Below, piece by piece: positions 23,990-32,162 of a stretch of 64,000 nt of DNA. The stretch is from Fructilactobacillus carniphilus (GTDB lineage: Bacteria; Bacillota; Bacilli; Lactobacillales; Lactobacillaceae): positions 186,001-250,000 of the forward strand of contig NZ_CP097121.1 in assembly GCF_024029675.1 (NCBI RefSeq), read 5' to 3'. Position 1 is the stretch's first letter. Each line of letters starts with the position of its first letter. The notes below the pieces were generated by a model that searched no databases, had not been told where the DNA came from, and worked only from the letters and a program-made list of their open reading frames with translations. A program made the translations under genes and the position numbers.

Positions 23990-24991
23990 TTAAAGAACCG
24001 CATTCGGACAAGTTCCAGTAGCAATGGTTGTGGCAAAATTTTGATAACTAATGCTAATCATGTCTTTTAAAGCTGGTTCCGTAAAGGAGCCGACGTGGGG
24101 AGTGATAATGGCATTCGGAAATTGCTGGCTTAGCTGGAGCACTTCTTGATTGGGGAGTGCGGCTAAATGATCGAATTCCTTTCCAAAAATTTGGGCTTCA
24201 TCAACCACTACATCGGCACCATAGCCCCCAATCACTTGATTGGCTAGGGCCCAATTAACGGCAGGTAAGTTAACAACCTGAGACCGAGCGGTATTGATTA
24301 GGATTGCATCTGATTTCATAGCTTGTAATTCAGCTTGATCAATGAGATTTTCCGTTTTCCCAGGAATTAAGGGCACGTGGAGCGAAACAATATCCGCCTT
24401 TGCGAGTAATTCGGGAAGCCCAACGAGTGTAATTCCATTTTTTTGGTGGGGATCAGCTGAGTTGGGATCATAACCAATTACAGTGGCTCCCATTCCAGCA
24501 TATAATTTGCCTTCCGCGGATCCAATCCGACCACAGCCAATGATTCCTACCGTGGAACTATGAATTTCTTTACTAAAATAGTGATCCAAAACTTTAAAGT
24601 TCCCGTTATGGGTATTAGTAATTTCTGGAGCTACCTTCCGAAATAAAGTCATTCCCAGCGTTAAAGCTAGCTCTGCTACGGCGTAAGGGGAATAGGCGGG
24701 AACCCGGGCTACCTTTAACCCTAGTTCTTTGGTAGCGGTCAAATCTAGGTGATCAACTCCGACGGTTCGGGTGAAGACGTATTTAATTCCCCACGCTTTA
24801 AATTTTTCGAGGTTAGTCCGATCGCCTAAACAATTTCCCCGCAGTAAAACACCAGTTGATCCCCGTGCCGCAGTGGCGTTTTCGTGGTCTAGTAGTTCTG
24901 GAACAAGGTTCAATTCATAATCATGGGTATTTAATTCTTTAAAATAGGCAACTTCAATGGGGCGAACCCCGTATGCAGTGATTTTTACCAT
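23990..24991 (-). CDS. D-2-hydroxyacid dehydrogenase (D-lactate dehydrogenase family)
   Basis: A 333-residue NAD-dependent dehydrogenase with the lactobacillar D-LDH/HicDH pattern: MVKITAYGVRPIEVAYF at the N-terminus, the nucleotide motif GCGRIG in VGIIGCGRIGSAEG, catalytic arginine in NTARSQ, an acidic residue in VVVDEA and catalytic histidine in PHVGSFTEPA. The usual DTYE segment is altered to DVVVDEAQ and the FYTE motif to SFTE, suggesting a substrate other than pyruvate, possibly bulkier 2-oxoacids such as phenylpyruvate. It follows the AEC transporter gene by 14 bases, so they form one operon. It ends only nine bases before the aromatic leader's promoter. Confidence 0.85.
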   Translation of the reverse strand: MVKITAYGVRPIEVAYFKELNTHDYELNLVPELLDHENATAARGSTGVLLRGNCLGDRTNLEKFKAWGIKYVFTRTVGVDHLDLTATKELGLKVARVPAYSPYAVAELALTLGMTLFRKVAPEITNTHNGNFKVLDHYFSKEIHSSTVGIIGCGRIGSAEGKLYAGMGATVIGYDPNSADPHQKNGITLVGLPELLAKADIVSLHVPLIPGKTENLIDQAELQAMKSDAILINTARSQVVNLPAVNWALANQVIGGYGADVVVDEAQIFGKEFDHLAALPNQEVLQLSQQFPNAIITPHVGSFTEPALKDMISISYQNFATTIATGTCPNAVL

Positions 24992-25005
24992 GGTGGTTTT
25001 CCTTT

Positions 25006-26085
25006 CTATTTCAGTAGTCCCGTGCTATTGATTACTTGTAGAAGTGCAATCCAAATCGGCATCATGATTACGGCTAAGACCGTGGAAATCAGAGAGGCAT
25101 TGGAAGCTAGGATAGCATTGCGATTAAAGCTAATGGCGTACGCAGAGGCAACGGTTGCAGTTGGAGTGGCCATCATAATGACCATCGTAGCGATGGCGAT
25201 AAAGCTCATGGGCAGGATTCCCAGTGCAGAGAGGCCACCGGCTAGGACTAACGTTACTAATGGAACCAGAATTACTTTGTTAAAACCGTAGTACCAAGAA
25301 ATTTTGCTGCCGGCTGCTTGTTTGAAAGAAAGAGAACCGAGGGTTACCCCAATTGAAAGCCATGCTAATGGTGAAGCTAATTGGGCCAGGTAGTTAAGTG
25401 GAGTCCACAGCCACAATGCAGTTTGATCGATTCGGAAGAATGCTACCGAATGAGTTCCTGCGCTTTGATCAATAACGCCTTTTACGAAAGTAGGAACCGT
25501 TACGTGAGGAACGTAGTCTTGAATTAACCATAAAATCAAACCTAGGAAAGTAGCAATTACGACAGGATTAAGCAACATCTTTTTGACGTTCTTTAATTCC
25601 ATTTTGAGGCCAGACATTTTGATGTAGGCGTATGAATACAAGAAAACCCGATAGCCGATGTTAAAGATGGAACTATACATAATTCCTTTGGGGCCTAGCA
25701 CTGCGCCCACAATGGGAATTCCGAAGAAGGTCGTGGAACCAAAGGTGGTTAGGATTCCCATTACGTCCCGTTCTGATTTAGGTAACTTAATGTAAAGAAA
25801 GGGAGCGACAATGAGGAAAATAATGATGATTAAAAAGCCCCAAATTAAGACACTCATTCCTTCTGATAACGTTTTTCCGTCAATGGGTGCCATGAAGGAG
25901 TTAAGGGCTAAAGCAGGGATGGCAACGGTAAGGGTCACCTTGGCTAAGGTTTTTCCAAATTGTTCGGAAAAGATGTTCTTTTTCCGCAAAAAGAACCCTA
26001 GTAAAATAATAAAAATCGTTGAAGTGATGGCACTAACAATACTGGGATTAGTTAGAGTCTTCACGAATGCATCAGTAATAGTCAT
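25006..26085 (-). CDS. AEC-family transporter (malate permease-like)
   Basis: A 359-residue membrane protein with about ten helices in two halves joined by a polar loop. The auxin efflux carrier family hallmarks are the FGSTTFFGIPIVGAVLG segment in the first half and the TPTATVASAYA segment in the second. Lactic acid bacterial relatives include malate/citrate permeases (MleP type). Here the downstream partner is a D-2-hydroxyacid dehydrogenase, so exchange or export of a hydroxy acid is likely. The start ATG follows TGGAGGA. The direction of transport is not inferable. Confidence 0.85.
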   Translation of the reverse strand: MTITDAFVKTLTNPSIVSAITSTIFIILLGFFLRKKNIFSEQFGKTLAKVTLTVAIPALALNSFMAPIDGKTLSEGMSVLIWGFLIIIIFLIVAPFLYIKLPKSERDVMGILTTFGSTTFFGIPIVGAVLGPKGIMYSSIFNIGYRVFLYSYAYIKMSGLKMELKNVKKMLLNPVVIATFLGLILWLIQDYVPHVTVPTFVKGVIDQSAGTHSVAFFRIDQTALWLWTPLNYLAQLASPLAWLSIGVTLGSLSFKQAAGSKISWYYGFNKVILVPLVTLVLAGGLSALGILPMSFIAIATMVIMMATPTATVASAYAISFNRNAILASNASLISTVLAVIMMPIWIALLQVINSTGLLK

Positions 26086-26223
26086 ACAATCCTCCAGATT
26101 AGATTAAAGCTATTCTAAGCTTATGCGTTAATATCAAACGATTTTTATTTTAGCATGAATTTCTAATGTTTGTGAATGTTTTTTCAAATTTTACTTTTAC
26201 ACCTTAGCTTGATTACTAACTAA

Positions 26224-26256
26224 AAAGCATCGCCAGATACTATCTGGCGATGCTTT
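26224..26256. terminator. Intrinsic terminator after the zinc-ribbon protein gene
   Basis: AAAGCATCGCCAGATA pairs perfectly with TATCTGGCGATGCTTT; on the minus strand it is followed by TTT and lies eight bases beyond the stop at 26264. Confidence 0.85.
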
Positions 26257-26263
26257 GATTTAA

Positions 26264-27121
26264 TTATTTAGTTCGACTATTCAACGATACGTTTCCCTTG
26301 TCCACCTGTAAAATTGGTTGGCCGGTATCATCACGCACCACCTTAATGTTTGAGTAATCATCGTTGCCAGTGGAATTATTGCTAATTTCTTTGGAAATGG
26401 TCTGTAAGGCCTTGACGGCGGTGTCCCAAACTTGCGGGGATGAAGAATCGACACTCTTGACGATAGGGGAAGAAGCTGGGATGTTCACGTTAACCGTTTG
26501 GGCATTTGGATCCCAAGTAGCATTTGTTCCTTCACTATTTGGGACTTTATCGACGACCTTTTGTACGGCTTGGGCCGCATCTTGTCCCGACTCGTATTTG
26601 TTGTTTTGGGTAAAGGACTTCACGATTTCAACAATGTTGTTTTGTGGTTTACTTTGGTTGTCCTGATCTTTCGTATTAGTAGTTTTACCAGTTTGAGCCT
26701 GATTGGCTTGATTTTGGGATTGCACTTGACTGTTGTGATAGTTCTGATACGTGAAGAAGGCAATTACAGCCAGTAAAATTACCACTAACAGCACGATGAC
26801 GTTACGCCAGAAATGAGATTTGCGGGGACGAGGTTGATGATTTGTCGTATTCTTAGTTTGCGCTTTAGCGGGTTGGTCAGTTTGTTGCTGATTGGAATTA
26901 CTCTGACTTCTTGTTTGCGGTTCGTCACAGTAGGGACAGTACGAAACCCCATCGGGAATCAAATTTTTACACCGGGGACATTGGTGGGTTCGCACGTCAC
27001 TCCGGTTTAGATAAGTAGGTTCTAAGCTAGGTTGTTTGGTATTACAATATGGGCAGTATTGGGCGGTTTGCGGGATTTCTTTACCACAGTTAGTGCAAAA
27101 TTTCTTGTTTTCTGAATTCAT
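26264..27121 (-). CDS. Membrane-anchored double zinc-ribbon protein
   Basis: A 285-residue protein with two CxxC...CxxC zinc ribbons at the N-terminus (CTNCGKEIPQTAQYCPYC, residues 9-26, and CPRCKNLIPDGVSYCPYC, about 48-65), a Gln/Asn-rich linker, one membrane helix (about 107-126), another polar linker and an extracellular domain of roughly 120 residues. The layout (cytoplasmic ribbons, helix, exterior domain) is widespread in lactobacilli and has no firm function. It stands alone, divergent from gntP. Confidence 0.8.
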   Translation of the reverse strand: MNSENKKFCTNCGKEIPQTAQYCPYCNTKQPSLEPTYLNRSDVRTHQCPRCKNLIPDGVSYCPYCDEPQTRSQSNSNQQQTDQPAKAQTKNTTNHQPRPRKSHFWRNVIVLLVVILLAVIAFFTYQNYHNSQVQSQNQANQAQTGKTTNTKDQDNQSKPQNNIVEIVKSFTQNNKYESGQDAAQAVQKVVDKVPNSEGTNATWDPNAQTVNVNIPASSPIVKSVDSSSPQVWDTAVKALQTISKEISNNSTGNDDYSNIKVVRDDTGQPILQVDKGNVSLNSRTK

Positions 27122-27192
27122 GGGACTCTCCTTTGTAATTTTACTTTCATTTTACCATATTAATAACATTGACAAAATTAATAATAAAAAGC

Positions 27193-27221
27193 TTGAAATA
27201 CGCAATGAAAACGCATACAAT
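27193..27221 (+). promoter_or_regulatory. gntP promoter with consensus cre site
   Basis: TTGAAA (27193-27198), 17 bases, TACAAT (27216-27221). ATGAAAACGCATACA at 27205-27219 fits the cre consensus WTGNAANCGNWNNCW at every position and overlaps spacer and -10, so CcpA binding would exclude RNA polymerase. Confidence 0.8.
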
Positions 27222-27276
27222 ATACTTTGTGCTAAAAATGGTACCGATTAAAAAGAAAGAGAAGAGGAACTAGAAT

Positions 27277-28632
27277 ATGATGCCGTTTATAGTTTTAATT
27301 TTAGGAATCATGTTATTGCTATTTTTGATTATCAAACTCAAACTTAATACGTTTGTATCCTTAATCGTAGTAGCAATTTTGGTAGCTTTGGGGCTTGGAA
27401 TGAATCCAGCTTCGATTGCTTCCTCCATTAAGTTGGGAATTGGAAATACGCTGGGAGAACTAGCGGTCGTCTTCGGGTTTGGAGCCATGATTGGGCGACT
27501 CGTTTCTGATTCTGGTGGTTCGTATCGGATTGCCCAAACTCTAATTCAAAAGTTTGGGAAGAAACGGTTACAACTGGCCATTGTGGTGGCTTCCTTTATC
27601 ATCGGGATGTCATTATTCTTCGAAGTAGGATTGGTATTATTAACTCCAATCGTCTTCGCGGTTGCTTTGGAAGCTGATGTACCGTTCCTATACCTGGGAA
27701 TTCCGATGGCTGCTGCTTTGTCTGCCACGCAAGGATTCTTACCACCACAACCCGCTCCAACGGCGGTTGCGACAGCTTTAGGCGCTAACATTGGTCAAGT
27801 GCTGCTGTTTGGGATTATCGTAGCGATTCCTTGTGTGATCGTTGCTGGTCCATTGTGGACAAAGGTTGTGAGGCGCTTCTTCCCGAATGCATTCGTGGTT
27901 AAGAAAAGTTTGCCGGCCTTTGGTGAAGTGAAACAATACGATTTAAAGGATACGCCTAGTTTTGGGTTATCCGCTTTGACCTCATTATTACCAGCCATCT
28001 TTATGGCATTGAACACGATTTATCAATTAGTGGTTCATGGTGGAAAAGAAGTTAAAAATCCACAAGGGTTCGATGCTGTAATTTCCATGCTGGGGAACCC
28101 GATGATTGCGATGGTAATTGCCTTGCTCTTTGCCATCTGGTCCATGGGATTCCATCGTGGTCGCGACATGAAGCAAATTTCTGCTAGTATCGCTGATGCC
28201 GTTAAATCAATTGCAATGTTACTGTTAGTTATCGCCGGTGGTGGTGCTTTCAAACAAGTTTTGATTGATGGTGGGGTAGGGAATGCCGTTAAGGGATTAA
28301 TGATGCACTCCAGCCTGTCCCCAATCCTCTTAGGTTGGTTAGTTGCTGTGATTCTCCGGGTTTCGCTGGGATCGGCAACGGTGGCCGGAATGACGGCTGC
28401 TGGATTGGTAATGCCATTAATGTCATCTTTAAACGTAAATCCTGTAATGATGGCTTTGGCCATCGGAGCTGGTTCGTTGGCTGCATCGCACGTGAACGAT
28501 GCCGGCTTCTGGATGTTCAAAGAATACTTTGACTTAGACATCAAACAAACATTAGGAATTTGGACCACGCTCGAAACCGTGATTTCGGTAACGGGACTAA
28601 TTGTGGTGCTCTTGCTGAATATGGTTGTTTAA
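27277..28632 (+). CDS. gntP: Gluconate:H+ symporter
   Basis: A 451-residue GntP-family permease with about 12-14 helices. Diagnostic segments include GFGAMIGRLVSDSGG (about 70-84), FFEVGLVLLTPIV, ATQGFLPPQPAPTAVA with the double proline and ALAIGAGSLAASHVNDAGFWMFKEYF near the C-terminus. Members import gluconate and some relatives take related aldonates. Gluconokinase is encoded at 5684-7240, so uptake and phosphorylation are both in this window but in separate transcription units. The start is the first of two ATG codons, eight bases after AGAGGA. Confidence 0.93.
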   Translation: MMPFIVLILGIMLLLFLIIKLKLNTFVSLIVVAILVALGLGMNPASIASSIKLGIGNTLGELAVVFGFGAMIGRLVSDSGGSYRIAQTLIQKFGKKRLQLAIVVASFIIGMSLFFEVGLVLLTPIVFAVALEADVPFLYLGIPMAAALSATQGFLPPQPAPTAVATALGANIGQVLLFGIIVAIPCVIVAGPLWTKVVRRFFPNAFVVKKSLPAFGEVKQYDLKDTPSFGLSALTSLLPAIFMALNTIYQLVVHGGKEVKNPQGFDAVISMLGNPMIAMVIALLFAIWSMGFHRGRDMKQISASIADAVKSIAMLLLVIAGGGAFKQVLIDGGVGNAVKGLMMHSSLSPILLGWLVAVILRVSLGSATVAGMTAAGLVMPLMSSLNVNPVMMALAIGAGSLAASHVNDAGFWMFKEYFDLDIKQTLGIWTTLETVISVTGLIVVLLLNMVV

Positions 28633-28647
28633 AAATCAATTATAAAT

Positions 28648-28680
28648 AAAAGGGTAATCCGATTGCGGGGTACCCTTTTT
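28648..28680 (+). terminator. Intrinsic terminator after gntP
   Basis: AAAAGGGTA pairs with TACCCTTTTT, with a short inner CC/GG pairing in the loop. Confidence 0.8.
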
Positions 28681-28720
28681 GCTTGGTTAAAAAACGGATT
28701 ATCACTTCCACCAAACGTGA

Positions 28721-28804
28721 CTCAGTGTCCTTTTTGTAATTGTGTGGTTGCTGATTTTAGGTTATGCAATTAAATCCATTTGGCACGATTATCACAACCG
28801 CCAC
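28721..28804 (+). other. Possible decayed small membrane-protein ORF
   Basis: An open stretch without a start codon encodes LFVIVWLLILGYAIKSIW followed by HDYHNRH and a stop, a plausible membrane helix with polar tail. A preceding stretch in another frame (28683-28739) encodes VKKRIITSTKRDSVSFL; adding one T to the T5 run at 28731-28735 would join the two. This may be a broken gene or chance. The rest of 28681-28860 shows nothing else that I can support. Confidence 0.25.
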
Positions 28805-28864
28805 TAATTAATTCAGGAAAGATCTATCTTTTTGGTCAGATTTTTAGTATGATTTGCTTTAATT

Positions 28865-29063
28865 CAGAACTAAAGCTCTCATCTGGGAATGTTAGTTCTG
28901 TAAAAACCGAATTTTAACTTAAAGGAGTCCAAACCAATGGTGAAAAAAAGATCCCAAGCATAATGGGACTAATTAAAACTAAACATTGCTGATTATGTCA
29001 GCAAAATCAGTCCCATTTTAAATCAAACTAATGAAAATGATTGATTTAATTGAGAAAGGGACT
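28865..29063 (+). promoter_or_regulatory. Leader with mutually exclusive hairpins before the ABC exporter
   Basis: First comes a 9-bp hairpin, CAGAACTAA (28865-28873)/TTAGTTCTG (28892-28900). Then an 8-codon ORF (28937-28963). Arm A, AATGGGACT (28962-28970), starts inside its stop codon. Arm B, AGTCCCATT (29009-29017), pairs perfectly with A. Arm C, AAAGGGACT (29055-29063), contains the exporter's ribosome-binding site and pairs with B at eight of nine positions. A and B enclose a GCTGA/TCAGC hairpin. A ribosome finishing the leader would cover A and let B hide the ribosome-binding site; an early stall would let A:B form and expose it. Only TTTT follows arm B, so it is a weak terminator at best. 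Confidence 0.65.
28937..28963 (+). CDS. Leader peptide MVKKRSQA
   Basis: An 8-codon ORF with AAAGGAG (28921-28927) nine bases before its ATG, a better initiation site than many genes here. The stop codon overlaps arm A of the hairpin switch controlling the ABC exporter. Its basic residues (Lys-Lys-Arg-Ser) are unlike amino-acid-sensing leaders, so a response to ribosome-targeting compounds or general translation state is more likely. This is inferred by analogy to erm-type translational attenuators. Confidence 0.6.
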   Translation: MVKKRSQA

Positions 29064-29068
29064 TTTTG

Positions 29069-29977
29069 ATGCCAAAAATTGAATTACACACACCACGGCT
29101 GGGTTATTCTGCCACCCAGGTGGTGTTACGCGACGTGGATTTAACGTTGACCGGCGGAAATTTTTACGCTCTTGTCGGTTCTAATGGAGCCGGTAAATCA
29201 ACCCTCATGAAGATCATGGTGGGAGTGCTAAAACCGCTCTCGGGCAGAGTCCGAATGACAGTTACAGATGCTAAGCAACCAGTCTTTGGACAAATTGGTT
29301 TTTGTCCGCAGTTTCCGTTAGTCGATTGGTACACGCGGGTCCGCGATAACGTGCGCCTTGGACCACTTTTAGCAGGCCAATCCTGGAAGACTAGTCGGAA
29401 GAACGTGCAGGCTAGTTTGCGACTACTAGGAATTGAACGGTTGCAAAAGGCAGCCATGGATCACATTTCGGGTGGTCAGCAGCAACGGGTTCAGTTAGCT
29501 CGCGAATTGGCCAAGCAACCAGCCATTTATTTGCTGGACGAACCGACCACGGGGCTGGACGTGGAAACGATTGAAAAGTTATTTACTTACTTGCACGCTC
29601 GTGCTGAAGCCGGCGCATTGGTGTTAATTGCTAGTCACGATTTAACCAGCGTGGAAGCATACGCCAATCAGCTGATTTTGCTGGATCAGGGCCAAGTTCA
29701 ATACCAAGGTTCGTTAGCCACGTTCATCAATAACGGTAAGACTGCATCTACTGTGCAGGTCACGATAGCAAATGAAAATGCTTCGAGAATGCTACCCCAA
29801 GCGGGATATCAGGTTACTTCGGATGGCACGATTACGGTATCACAAGGTGAGTTACTGGAGCTGTTGCAATTTCTAACGGATCACCAGTTAGCAGTCGACA
29901 AAATCGAAACCATTCAACCAAATCTGCGTACCCGGTATCTCCAGTTCAAACGGGAGGAGGCCGCTGATGAATCCTAG
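29069..29977 (+). CDS. ABC exporter ATP-binding protein
   Basis: A 302-residue cytosolic ATPase. Walker A is GSNGAGKST (about 37-45), the signature HISGGQQQRVQLA (about 132-144), Walker B IYLLDEPTTGLD (about 155-166) and the switch histidine in IASHDLTS. The C-terminal 80 residues form an extra domain found in DrrA/CcmA-like exporters. Start is ATG 29069 with AAAGGG eight bases upstream; that site is part of the leader's hairpin switch. The permease gene overlaps its end by 11 bases. The exported substrate is unknown; drug or lantibiotic export is common for this group. Confidence 0.88.
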   Translation: MPKIELHTPRLGYSATQVVLRDVDLTLTGGNFYALVGSNGAGKSTLMKIMVGVLKPLSGRVRMTVTDAKQPVFGQIGFCPQFPLVDWYTRVRDNVRLGPLLAGQSWKTSRKNVQASLRLLGIERLQKAAMDHISGGQQQRVQLARELAKQPAIYLLDEPTTGLDVETIEKLFTYLHARAEAGALVLIASHDLTSVEAYANQLILLDQGQVQYQGSLATFINNGKTASTVQVTIANENASRMLPQAGYQVTSDGTITVSQGELLELLQFLTDHQLAVDKIETIQPNLRTRYLQFKREEAADES

Positions 29978-30764
29978 TTAATTTCGCCGCCAATCCTTGG
30001 AACTACGGGGATTACTAGTGGTGGTTCTCAACGAGATTCAAGCCTTTCGCAGTAACTTAGGTCTGTTGGTGTCCATGACGATGCAACCCATTCTGTATTT
30101 TGCCTTTTTGGTGATGGGGATTTCGGCAACGACTGGTTCCGTTCAGTATGCCGGGCACCGAATTTCGTACGCAATGTATGCTGTGATGGGAGTCATTGGC
30201 TTAATCATGATGACACAGATGTCACAGGCGATTTACCGGAGCACCGTGGACAAACAATTTGGCTTGCTGGCGGTTAAGTTTATGAGTGGAGTCCGTCCCG
30301 GTTATTACATTATGGGGATGAGCATTTTTCCCATTCTAGGCTACTTTTACCAGTGCGCTATCTTAACGTTATTAGCGCTTGCCATTGGAATTGGAATTAA
30401 GCTCGCTGATTTTAGCATGGCAATCCTCGTCGGATCCTTCTTTTTGTTGTTTTGGAGTTCGTTAGGAATTATTTGCAGTGCGTGGTTTAAGAACTATCAA
30501 CAGCGGGACGTGGTGATGCAACTGGTATTTTCTCCGATTGCCTTCACAGCGCCGTCGTTTTACGTGGACGGGCATGGACCCGCTTATCTACGGCTATTAG
30601 CTAATCTTAATCCGTTAACGTATCAGCTCCGGGCGTTACGCTCGGTGGCGTACGGTAATTTTGATTTAGCGGTGTTATTAGTGGGATTACTACCCACCGT
30701 TTTGATGCTGATACTGGCGACGGTGATTTTAAAGCATCTACCGTTAACTCTACAGGAACACTAA
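29967..30764 (+). pseudogene. ABC-2 type permease with in-frame stop at codon 5
   Basis: The natural start is ATG 29967, eight bases after GGGAGGAGG and overlapping the ATPase gene. The frame reads Met-Asn-Pro-Ser and then TAA (29979-29981), after which it stays open for 261 codons. From TTG 29997 a 255-residue protein with about six helices is intact, including the FSPIAFTAPSFY and LNPLTYQLRALR segments typical of ABC-2 permeases. Only the cytoplasmic N-terminus is affected, so reinitiation at TTG 29997 could still give a working protein, though no ribosome-binding site precedes it. It may be a recent inactivation, a sequencing error or a natural readthrough site. Confidence 0.7.
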
Positions 30765-30766
30765 CC

Positions 30767-30800
30767 AAAACAACCACTCGCATTTGCGGGTGGTTGTTTT
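30767..30800. terminator. Bidirectional intrinsic terminator
   Basis: AAAACAACCACTCGC pairs with GCGGGTGGTTGTTTT (one G-T) between the ABC permease and the converging arcA gene. Confidence 0.9.
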
Positions 30801-30821
30801 AATTTGCTTGGGATTAAATGG

Positions 30822-32021
30822 TTAAAGCTCATCTCGCCACAACGGCTGTGACATACAACGAGCACCACCGCGACCGCGAGCTAGTTCCGAAGAGGGGATT
30901 TCGTGGACGGTCAATCCGTGCGACCGCATCAATTGAATGGAGCGGTAGTTCCGGTCATAGGTGATGACCTCGCCGGGAGCAATTGCCAGGTTATTTGACC
31001 CGTCGTTCCACTGTTCCCGTGGTGCAATGATTGCGTCACCACCGCCAGTTTCAATCAGGTCGATTTCACTGAGCCCAAGGGCTTCCTTTAAGACCGGTTG
31101 TAAATGATGCGCCTGTTTAATTTTTACGCCTTCTTTCCCGTTGGGACGCAAGATTTCAATGTTTAATTGATAATCCTGGTCCATAATACCAGGGAAAATG
31201 GTAAATTGATCGCGATTAACCATCGTAAACACGGTATCCAGATGCATCATAGCGTGATTGTGGGGGATGTGTATGGCAATGACTGTTTCAAATGTTGATG
31301 CTGGATCGTTAAAGAGATGCTCCGCCAGAGTAAGCGCCGCTTCGCTAGTGGTTCTTTCTGAAATCCCAAGTGCCAGAGTGTGCTGATTGAGCACTAGTTC
31401 GTCACCACCTTCTAAGTGGGTCGGAAGGGTAGGTTGTAACCAGGTAGGAGTATCGTGAAAGCGCGGATGATGGTCGACAATCCAGGAGAAGATGAAGGAT
31501 TCTGGTTTTCGGGCCGCAAAGGTCATCGGATTAATGGTAAATCCGTTGCCGAGGGTGGCCTGCGGATCCCGGGTAAAATAAGCGTTCGGGAGGGGAGGCA
31601 AGACGAATGGTTGGTGGTAGTCTTCCGGCAGTTCGACTGTTTCACTCCGTAAGCCGGCGTAGACGGTTGTGGCTAACTCCGCAGCTGGTAATGTTTGTAG
31701 ATAAGCAGCAGTTGCTTGAATTTGAACGGGATCGAGTGCAAATTGAGCCAGATAATCTTGGATAAAGCCAGTTTTTACGGCCTCATTGCGAAGGATTTCC
31801 TTTAGTAAGCGTTCGATGTAGACGGGCTTAACGTGATGTTGTTTTAATAGCGCGGTGAACTGATCGTGTTCCTGCTGCGCAATTTTTAAAAAGGGCACGT
31901 CGTCGAAAAGTAAGTCTTTCATGGTATCCGGTGTAATGTTTTCTAACTCCGGTCCGGGACGATGAACCAGCACCTCTCGTAGGGTGCCAATTTCTGAGTT
32001 AACCTGTAAGTGGTTGGGCAT
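30822..32021 (-). CDS. arcA: Arginine deiminase
   Basis: Hydrolyses arginine to citrulline and ammonia, the first step of the arginine deiminase pathway, giving acid resistance. The 399-residue protein has NSEIGTLREVLVHRPG at the N-terminus, the FTRDPQATLGNGF loop, EGGDELVLN, HLDTVFTMV containing the catalytic histidine, and the nucleophilic cysteine C389 in GGARCMSQPL. Start is ATG 32021 with AGGAGG six bases upstream. Terminators flank it on both sides, and arcB (ornithine carbamoyltransferase), arcC (carbamate kinase) and arcD are not adjacent as they usually are. Confidence 0.94.
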   Translation of the reverse strand: MPNHLQVNSEIGTLREVLVHRPGPELENITPDTMKDLLFDDVPFLKIAQQEHDQFTALLKQHHVKPVYIERLLKEILRNEAVKTGFIQDYLAQFALDPVQIQATAAYLQTLPAAELATTVYAGLRSETVELPEDYHQPFVLPPLPNAYFTRDPQATLGNGFTINPMTFAARKPESFIFSWIVDHHPRFHDTPTWLQPTLPTHLEGGDELVLNQHTLALGISERTTSEAALTLAEHLFNDPASTFETVIAIHIPHNHAMMHLDTVFTMVNRDQFTIFPGIMDQDYQLNIEILRPNGKEGVKIKQAHHLQPVLKEALGLSEIDLIETGGGDAIIAPREQWNDGSNNLAIAPGEVITYDRNYRSIQLMRSHGLTVHEIPSSELARGRGGARCMSQPLWRDEL

Positions 32022-32115
32022 GGGAATCCTCCTAGGTAATTGGTGACACAAATCATTTTTAGCATACTGCGTTTAACCACGAGAACCTAGGTTTAATGTG
32101 AGGTTAGATTACATC

Positions 32116-32150
32116 AAAAAAAGCAGATTACTAATTGTAATCTGCTTTTT
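32116..32150. terminator. Intrinsic terminator after the AAC(3)-family gene
   Basis: AAAAAAGCAGATTAC pairs with GTAATCTGCTTTTT; on the minus strand it follows the stop at 32163. Confidence 0.88.
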
Positions 32151-32162
32151 GCATTAATACCA

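Noticed and set aside
27159-27180. TTGACA at about 27169 as a second -35 for gntP
   Set aside because: No -10-like hexamer lies 16-18 bases downstream; the TTGAAA/TACAAT pair further on is better placed.
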